From Seonamhaeicola algicola (lineage in GTDB: Bacteria > Bacteroidota > Bacteroidia > Flavobacteriales > Flavobacteriaceae): 64,000 nt of DNA. Under the pieces are notes generated by a model. The model did no database searches. It saw nothing but the letters and a program-made list of their open reading frames with translations, and was not told where the DNA came from. The stretch spans positions 124,292 to 188,291 of the forward strand of contig NZ_VOSC01000025.1 of assembly GCF_007997385.1 (NCBI RefSeq), read 5' to 3'. Below are positions 34,081 to 42,332 of the stretch, piece after piece. Within the stretch, counting starts at the first letter, position 1, and every line of letters begins with the position of its first letter. A program made the translations under genes and the position numbers.

Positions 34081-35268
34081 ATGGCTGGCATTTACATTCA
34101 TATACCTTTTTGCAAACAAGCATGTTATTATTGCGATTTTCATTTTTCTACTTCACTTAAAAAGAAAGATAGTTTAATAAACGCGCTTATTAATGAAATT
34201 AAACTTCGTAAACATACATTACAGAATAAAAGAATTGAAACTATTTATTTTGGTGGTGGCACACCTTCTTTGTTAAATATCAGTGAGTTACATTTATTGA
34301 TTGAAACTGTATATAATAATTTTGAAGTTGTTGAAACTCCCGAAATTACTTTAGAAGCAAATCCTGATGATTTAACTACAGAAAAAATTATTGAATTATC
34401 AAAAACCCCAATTAATAGGCTAAGTATTGGCGTACAATCGTTTTTTGATGACGATTTAAAAATGATGAACAGAGCCCACAATGCTTCCGAATCTAAAAAA
34501 TGTTTATCAGTAGCAACACAATATTTCAATAATATTACCATAGATTTAATTTACGGCATACCTAACATGTCTCTTCAAAAATGGCATAAAAATTTAGAAA
34601 TAGCCTTTAGCTTTTCTGTTAATCATATTTCAAGCTACGCACTCACTGTTGAGCCCAAAACAGCGTTGCATAGCTTTATAAATTCAGGCAAATATCCGCC
34701 ATTAAATGAGGCATTAGCACTTCAACATTTTAATCATTTAGTTGAAACAACAGCGCAACAGGGTTTTGTGCATTATGAAATTTCAAACTTTGGGAAACCT
34801 CAATTTTTTTCAAAACACAATACAAGCTATTGGCAAGGTAAATGGTATTTAGGTATTGGTCCATCGGCGCATTCATTTTTTGGTGACCAACGGGCTTGGA
34901 ACGTGTCTAATAACGCAAAGTACATTGCTGCAATTGAAAAAAAAGAACCGCCTGTTACACATGAAAATTTATCTAATAATGATAGGTTTAATGAATATAT
35001 AATGACAGGATTACGAACCATTTGGGGTGTGTCTTTTAATAGGGTAGAAACAGAATTTGGAAGTAATACACTTAACCGTTTAAAAAAAACAGCTGAAAAA
35101 TTTATTGCAGAAGGTTTACTCAATATTGTGAATGAAGCAAAACCATCTTCAACACCAAAAAAAGGTGAGTTTTTACAAAATACAAGTAGTAATAGTGTTT
35201 TAAAAACAACAAACAAGGGCAAGTTTTTGGCAGACGGAATTGCTGCCGAACTATTTATCCTGAGTTAA
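34081..35268 (+). CDS. hemW: Radical SAM haem chaperone HemW
   Basis: A 395-residue radical-SAM protein of the HemW (formerly HemN-like) group, which inserts haem into respiratory proteins. The [4Fe-4S] motif is IHIPFCKQACYYCDF (Cys11, Cys15, Cys18). YFGGGTPSLL, EANPDDL and RLSIGVQSF follow as in the family, and the C-terminal HemN domain (TGLRTIWGVSF) is present. It lacks the extended N-terminus of true coproporphyrinogen dehydrogenase HemN. A Ser/Lys-rich insert (KPSSTPKKGEFLQNTSSNS) near the C-terminus is unusual. Confidence 0.95.
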   Translation: MAGIYIHIPFCKQACYYCDFHFSTSLKKKDSLINALINEIKLRKHTLQNKRIETIYFGGGTPSLLNISELHLLIETVYNNFEVVETPEITLEANPDDLTTEKIIELSKTPINRLSIGVQSFFDDDLKMMNRAHNASESKKCLSVATQYFNNITIDLIYGIPNMSLQKWHKNLEIAFSFSVNHISSYALTVEPKTALHSFINSGKYPPLNEALALQHFNHLVETTAQQGFVHYEISNFGKPQFFSKHNTSYWQGKWYLGIGPSAHSFFGDQRAWNVSNNAKYIAAIEKKEPPVTHENLSNNDRFNEYIMTGLRTIWGVSFNRVETEFGSNTLNRLKKTAEKFIAEGLLNIVNEAKPSSTPKKGEFLQNTSSNSVLKTTNKGKFLADGIAAELFILS

Positions 35269-35331
35269 AAAACTTATATTTGAAAAAAGCATGTAAACAC
35301 ACAAAATCCTGAAAAATTTCATAAAATTATA

Positions 35332-36081
35332 ATGATTGCTACTATTCAATATAAATCAAGAAAACTTAAAATAGATTTAACTCAACCCATTGATATTTCA
35401 ATAGCTATAAATGCCAGCAAAAACAATGTAAACGCGTGGTATGTAGCACCACCAAAAATAACTCCAGTTGTTGATGGTAATTGGGTTGCAAATGTTAAAA
35501 ATGGCGCTTGTATAAATTTTAATAACATTGAATTTAACCCGCATGCACATGGTACGCATACCGAGTGTGTTGGCCATATAACTGAAGAGGTTCAATCTAT
35601 AAACAAACACTTAAAAACATATTTTTTTTTAGCCGAAGTTATAACCGTTGCCCCCGAGAAGTTAAATGATGATTTTGTGATTTCAAAAAAGCAATTACAA
35701 TTTGCCATAGGAAATAAAAAACGCGATGCCATTGTTATTAGAACATTGCCTAATACCAATGAAAAATTAACACAGCAATATTCGCATACCAATCCGCCGT
35801 ATTTGTTAGAAGAAGCAGCTGTTTACTTAAGGCAAAAAGGGGTGAAACATTTACTAATAGATTTGCCAAGTGTTGATAAAGAAAAAGACGATTGCCAACT
35901 TTTAGCCCATAATGCCTTTTGGAATACTAAAGGAAAAATTAGAAAGCACGCTACCATAACAGAGCTTATTTATGTGCCCAACAAGGTAAATGATGGTATG
36001 TATATTTTAAACCTTCAAATAGCACCTTTTGAAAATGATGCAACACCAAGTAAACCTATTTTGTACAACATTTTAGAATAA
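35332..36081 (+). CDS. Cyclase / kynurenine-formamidase-like metal hydrolase
   Basis: A 249-residue protein of the cyclase family (PF04199), which includes bacterial kynurenine formamidase. The zinc motif is HAHGTHTE in the first third (family pattern HxGTHxD/E), preceded by a DISI motif near the N-terminus. A later segment VKHLLIDLPSVDKEKDD is typical. The gene is not beside tryptophan-degradation genes, so the true substrate is unknown. It overlaps nothing; a DUF4230 gene starts 5 bases on. Confidence 0.9.
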   Translation: MIATIQYKSRKLKIDLTQPIDISIAINASKNNVNAWYVAPPKITPVVDGNWVANVKNGACINFNNIEFNPHAHGTHTECVGHITEEVQSINKHLKTYFFLAEVITVAPEKLNDDFVISKKQLQFAIGNKKRDAIVIRTLPNTNEKLTQQYSHTNPPYLLEEAAVYLRQKGVKHLLIDLPSVDKEKDDCQLLAHNAFWNTKGKIRKHATITELIYVPNKVNDGMYILNLQIAPFENDATPSKPILYNILE

Positions 36082-36086
36082 CATTT

Positions 36087-36698
36087 ATGGAAACGTTTTT
36101 AGCCATTATAATAACAGCATTAGTAACTTTAGGTATAGTAACTGTTTTTAAAAGCATAAAGAAAAAACAGCTAGTAAATGCACAGTCTGTAATACTTTTA
36201 GATAAAATAAAAAAGGTGTGTAAATTTATTACTGTTGAAGGCGATTTTGCCGAAATTTACCATTATGAAGATGTAAAACAGAAGTTTTTAAAGTTAATAA
36301 GCAGCAAAAAAAAGGCATTGGTTGTAATTAATGCCAAGGCTCATGTTGGGTATGATTTATCTAAAATTCAACTAACAAGTAATACTGCCAATAAAACCAT
36401 TGTTTTAGAGCATTTTCCTGAGCCAGAAGTATTATCAATAGAAACTAATTTAAATTATTACGATAAATCTGACGGCTTTTTTAACAAGTTTGAAGCCACT
36501 GATTTAACTGATTTACACCAAGAAGCAAAACACCACATACAAGCAAAAATACCTGAAAGCGGACTAATACAAATAGCACAAGCCGAGGTAAAAGAAACCA
36601 TTCAGTTAATAGAAACCATTGTTGAAACTATTGGATGGCAGTTAGATTATTCAACATTAAAATTACCAAGTAATAATAAAAAACAGTTAAAAGAGTGA
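36087..36698 (+). CDS. DUF4230 family protein
   Basis: A 203-residue protein with one N-terminal membrane anchor (METFLAIIITALVTLGIVTVF) and the DUF4230 domain (KFITVEGDFAEIYHYEDV; ALVVINAKAHVGYDL). The family is common in Bacteroidota and uncharacterised. Its stop overlaps the GTG start of the next gene (GTGA), so translation is coupled. Confidence 0.9.
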   Translation: METFLAIIITALVTLGIVTVFKSIKKKQLVNAQSVILLDKIKKVCKFITVEGDFAEIYHYEDVKQKFLKLISSKKKALVVINAKAHVGYDLSKIQLTSNTANKTIVLEHFPEPEVLSIETNLNYYDKSDGFFNKFEATDLTDLHQEAKHHIQAKIPESGLIQIAQAEVKETIQLIETIVETIGWQLDYSTLKLPSNNKKQLKE

Positions 36699-37093
36699 TT
36701 AAAATTTCTAAAGACAAAAGTTTACTTCAAATAGATGTTATTCATGGGTTTTTAACCAATGCTTATTGGGCAAAAGGTAGAACTATTAAAGATGTTGAAA
36801 AAAGCATAAGCCATTGCTTGTGTTTTGGGGTATATTTAAACGAAAAACAAATAGGCTTTGCTAGAATAGCTACAGATTACACCATTTTTGCCTATTTAAT
36901 GGATGTGTTTATTTTAGAAGAATACAGAGGCAAAGGCTATTCAAAACAATTAATAGAAGCTGTAACTTCTGATGAGGCATTAAAAACCTGTACAGTTTGG
37001 ATGCTTAAAACATTAGATGCCCATGGGCTTTACAAACAATTTGGATATAAAGAATTGAGCAACCCAAACTTATTAATGGAACGCTTGCTATAA
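36695..37093 (+). CDS. GNAT-family N-acetyltransferase
   Basis: A 132-residue acetyltransferase using acetyl-CoA. The CoA-binding motif is in EYRGKGYSKQLIEA, followed by a helix and the C-terminal GLYKQFGYKEL typical of GNAT proteins. The start is a GTG overlapping the previous stop by 3 bases. Substrate unknown. Confidence 0.93.
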   Translation: MIKISKDKSLLQIDVIHGFLTNAYWAKGRTIKDVEKSISHCLCFGVYLNEKQIGFARIATDYTIFAYLMDVFILEEYRGKGYSKQLIEAVTSDEALKTCTVWMLKTLDAHGLYKQFGYKELSNPNLLMERLL

Positions 37094-37153
37094 AAAACCT
37101 TTGTGTTAATTAAAGATATTTGAAACGCTGAACATACACTTAAAATATGCTTT

Positions 37154-37513
37154 ATGGATATAGAACAAATACGCTCATATTGCCTAAGTAAAAAAAGCAC
37201 AACAGAAAATTTTCCTTTTGATGAACATACCTTGGTTTTTAAAGTACATGGTAAAATGTTTGCATTAGCATCATTACAATGGTGGGAGCGTGGTGAAGCA
37301 GCAATCAATTTAAAATGTAACCCTGATTACGCCGAAGAATTACGCGCTGAGTATAGTAGTATTCGTCCGGGATATCATATGAGCAAAAAACATTGGAATA
37401 CAGTATATATTCATGAAGGTGAGTTATCAATTCAATTTATAAAAGAACTTATAGATCATTCTTACGAAATGGTTATAAAAGGCTTGCCAAAAAAACTAAG
37501 AGAAAGTTTGTAA
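37154..37513 (+). CDS. MmcQ/YjbR family protein
   Basis: A 119-residue YjbR-type protein with the CyaY-like fold. Diagnostic segments are TTENFPFDEHTLVFKVHGKMF (in parts), INLKCNPDYAEELR, and GYHMSKKHWNTVYI. DNA binding has been proposed for the family, but its role is not settled. It is part of the plus-strand gene run. Confidence 0.92.
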   Translation: MDIEQIRSYCLSKKSTTENFPFDEHTLVFKVHGKMFALASLQWWERGEAAINLKCNPDYAEELRAEYSSIRPGYHMSKKHWNTVYIHEGELSIQFIKELIDHSYEMVIKGLPKKLRESL

Positions 37514-37543
37514 TTTATAGTATTATTGCACAAAATTTCATGC

Positions 37544-38122
37544 ATGAGCGTATTACAAACATTAAAAGAACGAAGCAACAATACTTGTGAGCTTTGTGGT
37601 GCAACAAATAATGTATCTCAATATACAATTCCGCCGTCATTAAATGAAAATGTAGATAATGATTTGTTGGTTTGTTCTACTTGTAAAAACCAAATAAATG
37701 GCAATGAAAATATGGACGTTAACCATTGGCGTTGTTTAAATGATAGTATGTGGAGCGAGCATGTGGCAGTACAAATTATGGCGTGGAGAATGCTACAAAG
37801 ATTGCGTAATGAAGGTTGGCCAAAAGATTTGTTAGATATGATGTATTTACCCGATGAGGCTTTGGCGTTAGCAAGAGCCACTGGAGAAGATAAAGACCCT
37901 AGCGAAAAAATTATTCATAGAGATGCTAATGGTGTTCAGTTACAGGTTGGAGATGCTGTGGTTTTAATAAAAGACCTTAAAGTAAAAGGTTCTAGCATGG
38001 TGGCAAAACAAGGTACTGCCGTAAGAAATATTAGGTTAGACCACGAGAATGCTAAATATATTGAAGGTAAAGTAGGCGCACAATTAATAGTTATTATTAC
38101 AGATTATGTTAAAAAGATTTAA
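37544..38122 (+). CDS. phnA: PhnA-domain zinc-ribbon protein
   Basis: A 192-residue protein with an N-terminal zinc ribbon (CELCGATNN and LVCSTCKNQ, two CxxC pairs). The C-terminal PhnA domain is also present (IHRDANGVQLQVGDAVVLIKDLKVKG, in parts, then GTAVRNIRL and EGKVGAQLIVI). The ATG at 37544 is preferred to a TTG six codons upstream. Despite the name it is not a phosphonate-pathway enzyme; no phn genes are near. Function is uncertain. Confidence 0.92.
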   Translation: MSVLQTLKERSNNTCELCGATNNVSQYTIPPSLNENVDNDLLVCSTCKNQINGNENMDVNHWRCLNDSMWSEHVAVQIMAWRMLQRLRNEGWPKDLLDMMYLPDEALALARATGEDKDPSEKIIHRDANGVQLQVGDAVVLIKDLKVKGSSMVAKQGTAVRNIRLDHENAKYIEGKVGAQLIVIITDYVKKI

Positions 38123-38168
38123 TTGTTTCCATTCTTATTTTTAAACCAATTAAAACTAAAAGGTACCA

Positions 38169-38261
38169 TTAACAATAAAAAAAGTACTTACCAGTAATAA
38201 CCCCAATAGCTGTAATTATTAATGATAGTATTAAAAGTACAAATAAGTAGTTTTTTTTCAA
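38169..38261 (-). CDS. Possible 30-residue membrane peptide
   Basis: A TTG-started frame of 30 codons begins 6 bases after the stop of the SnoaL-like gene on the same strand. It encodes one hydrophobic span after KKNY (LFVLLILSLIITAIGVITG). After its TAA the same frame stays open for 19 more codons with a second hydrophobic stretch (WYLLVLIGLKIR). It may therefore be a truncated two-span protein or a chance frame. Weak evidence. Confidence 0.35.
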   Translation of the reverse strand: MKKNYLFVLLILSLIITAIGVITGKYFFYC

Positions 38262-38267
38262 GGTTAA

Positions 38268-38705
38268 TTAAGTTGAGGTATCAGCAATAATTTTCCACGC
38301 ACCATCAATTTTTTTAAATACAAGCATAAAAATACCATCGGCATTACCAACATCGCGTTTTATATGGTATTCGCCTAAAACATAGTAAGCGCCTTCAGTA
38401 ATTTTAGTAATGGCGTTAATTCTAAAATTCAACTTACCTGTGTGTTCTTTAGTTGGGTAAGCTTTTAAGTACCTTTCTAATGTGTTTTCCCAACCTTGAG
38501 TAATACCATTGGCACTATAAAAAGCTAGTGAGTCACTTTTCCAGTAGCCTTCCATATATTCTTCAATATTATCTTTAGACCAAGCAAGCCTTTGTGCTTT
38601 TAAAACGGCTTGTATATCTTTTATGTCTTTTTCTTCAGAATTTTGCGCTGTAGCAATAAAAGTGGTAGCCAAAAATAGTGATAAAATAAGTGTAAGTTTC
38701 TTCAT
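38268..38705 (-). CDS. Exported SnoaL/DUF4440-like (NTF2-fold) protein
   Basis: A 145-residue protein with a signal peptide (MKKLTLILSLFLATTFIATA) followed by an NTF2-like domain: DIKDIQAVLKAQRLAWSKDN, then GYWKSDSLAFYSANGITQGW, then VFKKIDGAWKIIAD. The family includes binding proteins and small enzymes; nothing in the sequence identifies a ligand. Its location is periplasmic or surface. Confidence 0.9.
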   Translation of the reverse strand: MKKLTLILSLFLATTFIATAQNSEEKDIKDIQAVLKAQRLAWSKDNIEEYMEGYWKSDSLAFYSANGITQGWENTLERYLKAYPTKEHTGKLNFRINAITKITEGAYYVLGEYHIKRDVGNADGIFMLVFKKIDGAWKIIADTST

Positions 38706-38909
38706 TGTAAATGTTTATAAGCGTGGTAAAAATAAATAAAACAAAGTTTATAATGGTTATTCATCGGAGTTTTTGACACACATTTTTGGTTTATCTAATG
38801 TTCCTCTTTATTCATCGATTTAATAATGGATTTGAAGCTTTCTAATGTAATTTTATTACAAAATTAAATATCTCCCTCAAATTTAATATTAACTTATAAA
38901 AATGCTATT

Positions 38910-39188
38910 ATGGATTTAAGAATTACTAACTGCAACAATTTTTTTAAAATTAGAGGTGTTTTAAACAAAGAAAGTATTGTGCTTTTCAACCAAGAGTTTA
39001 AAAATATTTTTGAAAAAATGGATAACCTAAAAGTTAGCATTGAAGGTGTTGAAAGTATGGATAGACACGGTGTTAATGCTATAACTAAACTTCATAGAGA
39101 AGCTTTAATGAAAAACAAAAGTTTATCTATTATTGGTTATGGTTGTAAAGATTTATACAATCATTTTAAAGCAACAGCAGCTGCATAA
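38910..39188 (+). CDS. STAS-like protein, copy A
   Basis: A 92-residue cytoplasmic protein with the strand/helix order of a STAS domain (anti-sigma-antagonist fold): FFKIRGVLNKE, then VSIEGVESMDRHGVNAI, then KSLSIIGYGCKDLYNHF. At the position where SpoIIAA-type antagonists have D-S-S with a phosphorylated serine, it has D51-R52-H53, so regulation by serine phosphorylation is unlikely. A paralogue follows after 155 bases. Family membership is inferred from pattern; function is unknown. Confidence 0.8.
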   Translation: MDLRITNCNNFFKIRGVLNKESIVLFNQEFKNIFEKMDNLKVSIEGVESMDRHGVNAITKLHREALMKNKSLSIIGYGCKDLYNHFKATAAA

Positions 39189-39343
39189 AATAGCAATTGG
39201 TCTATACTTATTGGTTATTTAACGCAACAAATATGTATTTTGGTATTATTTAGCAGAAACTTATTTTTTTTGCATTATCTTTATTTGCTAGTCTTATTTT
39301 TTGATTAGTCCCTAAATTTATTGTAAAATTTAAATCGTAAGTT

Positions 39344-39622
39344 ATGAGTTTGATAATTAACACTGCTAAAAATAACTACCAATTAATTGGAGAGTTAACC
39401 AAAACTAATGCTAAAGATTTAGAAAAAGTACTAAACAAAGGCCTTAAAAAATTTAATAAGGTTGTTATTAATATTGAAGAGGTTAGTGCTATAGATAGGC
39501 ATGGTGTAAATATTATTACTAAAGTGCACCAAGCAGCTTTAAACTCTAATAAAAGTATTGCTATTATTGGTTATGGCTGTAAAGATTTATACAACCATAT
39601 TAATACCAATACGGCAGCATAA
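39344..39622 (+). CDS. STAS-like protein, copy B
   Basis: A 92-residue paralogue of the preceding gene, with the same length and identical blocks IDRHGVN (D51-R52-H53) and IIGYGCKDLYNH. About half of the remaining positions differ, so the duplication is not recent. It has its own 155-base upstream gap, so separate transcription is possible. Its stop lies 1 base from that of the convergent DUF4407 gene. Confidence 0.8.
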   Translation: MSLIINTAKNNYQLIGELTKTNAKDLEKVLNKGLKKFNKVVINIEEVSAIDRHGVNIITKVHQAALNSNKSIAIIGYGCKDLYNHINTNTAA

Positions 39623-39623
39623 G

Positions 39624-40724
39624 CTAGAGTACTTTTGTCTGATTTTTTAAAAAAGCATTAGCTTGTAATTGCATTAGCTCTTTTGTTGTTTGGTGTTTGT
39701 GCTTGTACAGTGCATCATCATTTTCAATGTCTGTGTAAATACGATCATTAATATTGCTGTCAGTTTGTAACATAAGTGCTCTTTGTTTTTTGTTTTGCGT
39801 TACGTTTGTTTTAATCATGTCTTCTTGGTCTTCAAGCCTTAAGTCATAGGCGCCTTTGGGTGCTAATAATTTAGCTAAAATGGGTGATGTTTCTATAGCT
39901 AAAAACAATAGAAAAATAAACAAAGAAGGTAACCAAGGCAACTTATTCAATGCATTTACACGTGCCATTAAACCATCAAAATTATTAATTATAGGTTGTG
40001 TGCTATCAACCTGTGTTTGGTAGTTTTTTTGTAGTTGCGCAATGTTTAGTTCTGCTGTTTTAATTTTTTCTTTATGTTCTTTTTTTAGTAGTTGCAATTC
40101 TGCTAAAAGCGCATCATGTTTATCACGTTTTTCTTTGTAAACAGGGCCTTTGCCAACACGTTTTGTGCCTGCTGTTCCTTCGGCTTCAGCTATGTATGTG
40201 TTGTAAAGCTCATTAACTTCGGTTTCTTTACTATCTATTTCTTGTTCAAGTTTAGTAATATTTTTTTTTAAAGCATCAATACTTGGGTTGTATTGTTCAG
40301 CTATTTGCGCCTTATTATTAAGTGTTAATTGATTTTTTTCTTCTAATAATACTTGATTGATTTCTTTTTCAAAGATTTTTAATTCTAAAGGTTTTGAAAT
40401 AACTATGGCTATTATAATGGCTAGTAGTATTCTGGGTGACGCTTGTATAACTTCGTCAACAAAATGGCCTGTTTTTTTTATGGTAGAAACAATGTATCTG
40501 TCTAAATTAAAAATGAGTAAACCCCAAACTATACCAAAAAATATAGCGCTAAATGCGTTGTTAAAAACGGTATAAAGTGCATAACTTGCAGCTAGTGTTG
40601 CCATAAGCGCTGTAAAAAAAACCGTAGCGCCAATTCCGGCATATTTATTTTGTTCTCCTTTTGAGCATGCCTCTAAGATATCGGTATCTGCACCAGAGCA
40701 AATAATAAAGAATTGCTTTAACAT
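39624..40724 (-). CDS. DUF4407 membrane protein
   Basis: A 366-residue protein with two to three N-terminal membrane spans (GIGATVFFTALMATLAASYALY; FFGIVWGLLIFNLDRYIV). A Lys/Glu-rich coiled-coil covers about residues 125-240 (LEQEIDSKETEVNELYNTY). Another span (LPSLFIFLLFLAIETSPILAKL) is typical of DUF4407. The family is uncharacterised and common in Bacteroidota. It is monocistronic. Confidence 0.9.
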   Translation of the reverse strand: MLKQFFIICSGADTDILEACSKGEQNKYAGIGATVFFTALMATLAASYALYTVFNNAFSAIFFGIVWGLLIFNLDRYIVSTIKKTGHFVDEVIQASPRILLAIIIAIVISKPLELKIFEKEINQVLLEEKNQLTLNNKAQIAEQYNPSIDALKKNITKLEQEIDSKETEVNELYNTYIAEAEGTAGTKRVGKGPVYKEKRDKHDALLAELQLLKKEHKEKIKTAELNIAQLQKNYQTQVDSTQPIINNFDGLMARVNALNKLPWLPSLFIFLLFLAIETSPILAKLLAPKGAYDLRLEDQEDMIKTNVTQNKKQRALMLQTDSNINDRIYTDIENDDALYKHKHQTTKELMQLQANAFLKNQTKVL

Positions 40725-40802
40725 AGTATGATTGTTTTTTGATTGATTGCTTTAATAGATTGATGATAAACTATTAGAACGTAAAAAATGATAATATGTT
40801 AC

Positions 40803-40830
40803 AAAAAAAGTCCCGAAATTTCGGGACTCT
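40803..40830 (-). terminator. Terminator of the locus-2 operon
   Basis: The 20-bp palindrome AGTCCCGAAATTTCGGGACT is followed on the minus strand by seven T. It lies 60 bases beyond the last gene of the operon. Confidence 0.85.
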
Positions 40831-40889
40831 CTTTTTCAAGAATTCTATTAGGGATAATTCAAGAAACGCTATTAATCAGACAATTAATA

Positions 40890-42302
40890 TTATTTAATTA
40901 CAATTTTTTTGCTAATACTACTTAATTGAGTTTCAATTTTAAAAATGTAAATACCGCTGTTTAAGTTTAGCGGAATGCTTTCAGTTTCAATAACACCTTG
41001 CTTTATTAAATTGCCGGTGGTATTGTAAATGCTGTATTTTTGATTTATTAATGTTTTAGAAATTTTTATAAAATCTGAAGCAGGATTTGGATAAATAGAT
41101 ACTATTTCAGCAACATTATTTGTAGTAGAAAGTGTTGAAGGATCAAAACTATAAAGTTCATTGCCTGTTATATCATTATCGCCTTCAAAATATACTTTTC
41201 CGTTTAAAACTGCTAGATCATCTACGTCTTTAATAGTGCTATCTATTTGAAGAATTGAAGTGCCATCGGTTCTATAAAGGTGGTAGCTACTGTCATTGCC
41301 ATCTTTACCTTTATAATATAAAAATCCATTATTTACTACAAATTCAGCAGGGTCATGGTTAATGTTTGATCCTGAAATATTACTAATTTGAGTTACAGTA
41401 TCTGTAGTAGGGTTGTAGGTGTACAATTGGTCTCCGTTTAAACCATCATCACCTTCAAAATATAAATTATTATTCCAAGCATAAAGGTTTGTTATGCCTG
41501 ATAAAGTACTTGCTTGCGCCACAGCTATTGTGCCTGCTTCAGTACCGTTGGTTTTCCAAAGTGCATTATCTGCCTCAAAGTATACTTCATTATTTAATAC
41601 AGTTAAAAAGCTAATGCTTGAAGGACCTGTACCCGTGTCAATATCTTTAATTAAAGTAAATAATCCAGTACTTGGGTCGTATTCATAAAGTTCAAGACCA
41701 ACGGTAGATACATCATTAGAATAACTCATATAACACAATAATTTGTTGTTGAAAGCTACAGTATGACCTCCAAGAATATTCTCAGTTCCAGTACCATTAT
41801 TTGTTACTGTAGATGTATTAGTGCCATCAAATTGATAGAGTTTATTACTATCTGTAGTTAATACAAAGTATATTAAACCACCAGTTTCAACAGGTTTAGA
41901 TATAAATAAGTTTCCTGTTGCATTAGTACCACTTTCTGTACCGTCGGTTGAAAATAATTCACTAATACTAGTAGTTTTTGCAGAAAAATAGAGTGTATTA
42001 TTGTACTCAAAAAAACTATTGGGGGTAGAATTATCAAAGCCTGTATTTAAATCTTTTACAAATGTGGTTCCTGCTTCTGTACCATCTGTAACCCAAAGTT
42101 CTTTGCCTAGGTCTGCACCACCAGGAGTGTTAGAGCCGTTAGAATCATCGGCTGCAAAATAAATTTTTCCGTTGTAGGTAAATAAGTTTGCTGGATTAGA
42201 GCCAGAAGTGCCGTTATCATTAATTTCTTTTACTTGTGTTATTTGTGCATTTAAGCTAACAATAGCTAGTAATGTTATAAAAAGAAGTAGTAATTTTTTC
42301 AT
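40890..42302 (-). CDS. ELWxxDGT-repeat protein with T9SS sorting domain
   Basis: A 470-residue secreted protein. A signal peptide (to LNAQ, about residue 20) is followed by beta-propeller-like ELWxxDGT repeats: KELWVTDGTEAGT, ELFSTDGTESGT, ALWKTNGTEAGT, YHLYRTDGTS, ELYSFDPSTL. The C-terminal 75 residues (IVSIYPNPASDFIKI ... SGIYIFKIET) form a T9SS type A sorting domain, so it ends up on the surface or outside. It is the last gene of the locus-2 operon, 30 bases after the cytochrome peroxidase. Confidence 0.92.
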   Translation of the reverse strand: MKKLLLLFITLLAIVSLNAQITQVKEINDNGTSGSNPANLFTYNGKIYFAADDSNGSNTPGGADLGKELWVTDGTEAGTTFVKDLNTGFDNSTPNSFFEYNNTLYFSAKTTSISELFSTDGTESGTNATGNLFISKPVETGGLIYFVLTTDSNKLYQFDGTNTSTVTNNGTGTENILGGHTVAFNNKLLCYMSYSNDVSTVGLELYEYDPSTGLFTLIKDIDTGTGPSSISFLTVLNNEVYFEADNALWKTNGTEAGTIAVAQASTLSGITNLYAWNNNLYFEGDDGLNGDQLYTYNPTTDTVTQISNISGSNINHDPAEFVVNNGFLYYKGKDGNDSSYHLYRTDGTSILQIDSTIKDVDDLAVLNGKVYFEGDNDITGNELYSFDPSTLSTTNNVAEIVSIYPNPASDFIKISKTLINQKYSIYNTTGNLIKQGVIETESIPLNLNSGIYIFKIETQLSSISKKIVIK

Positions 42303-42332
42303 AAATTTTAAGTTTTAAGGAGTTATTAATTA

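Noticed and set aside
37544-38122. Phosphonate degradation gene
   Set aside because: The PhnA name is historical; no phosphonatase or C-P lyase genes are nearby.
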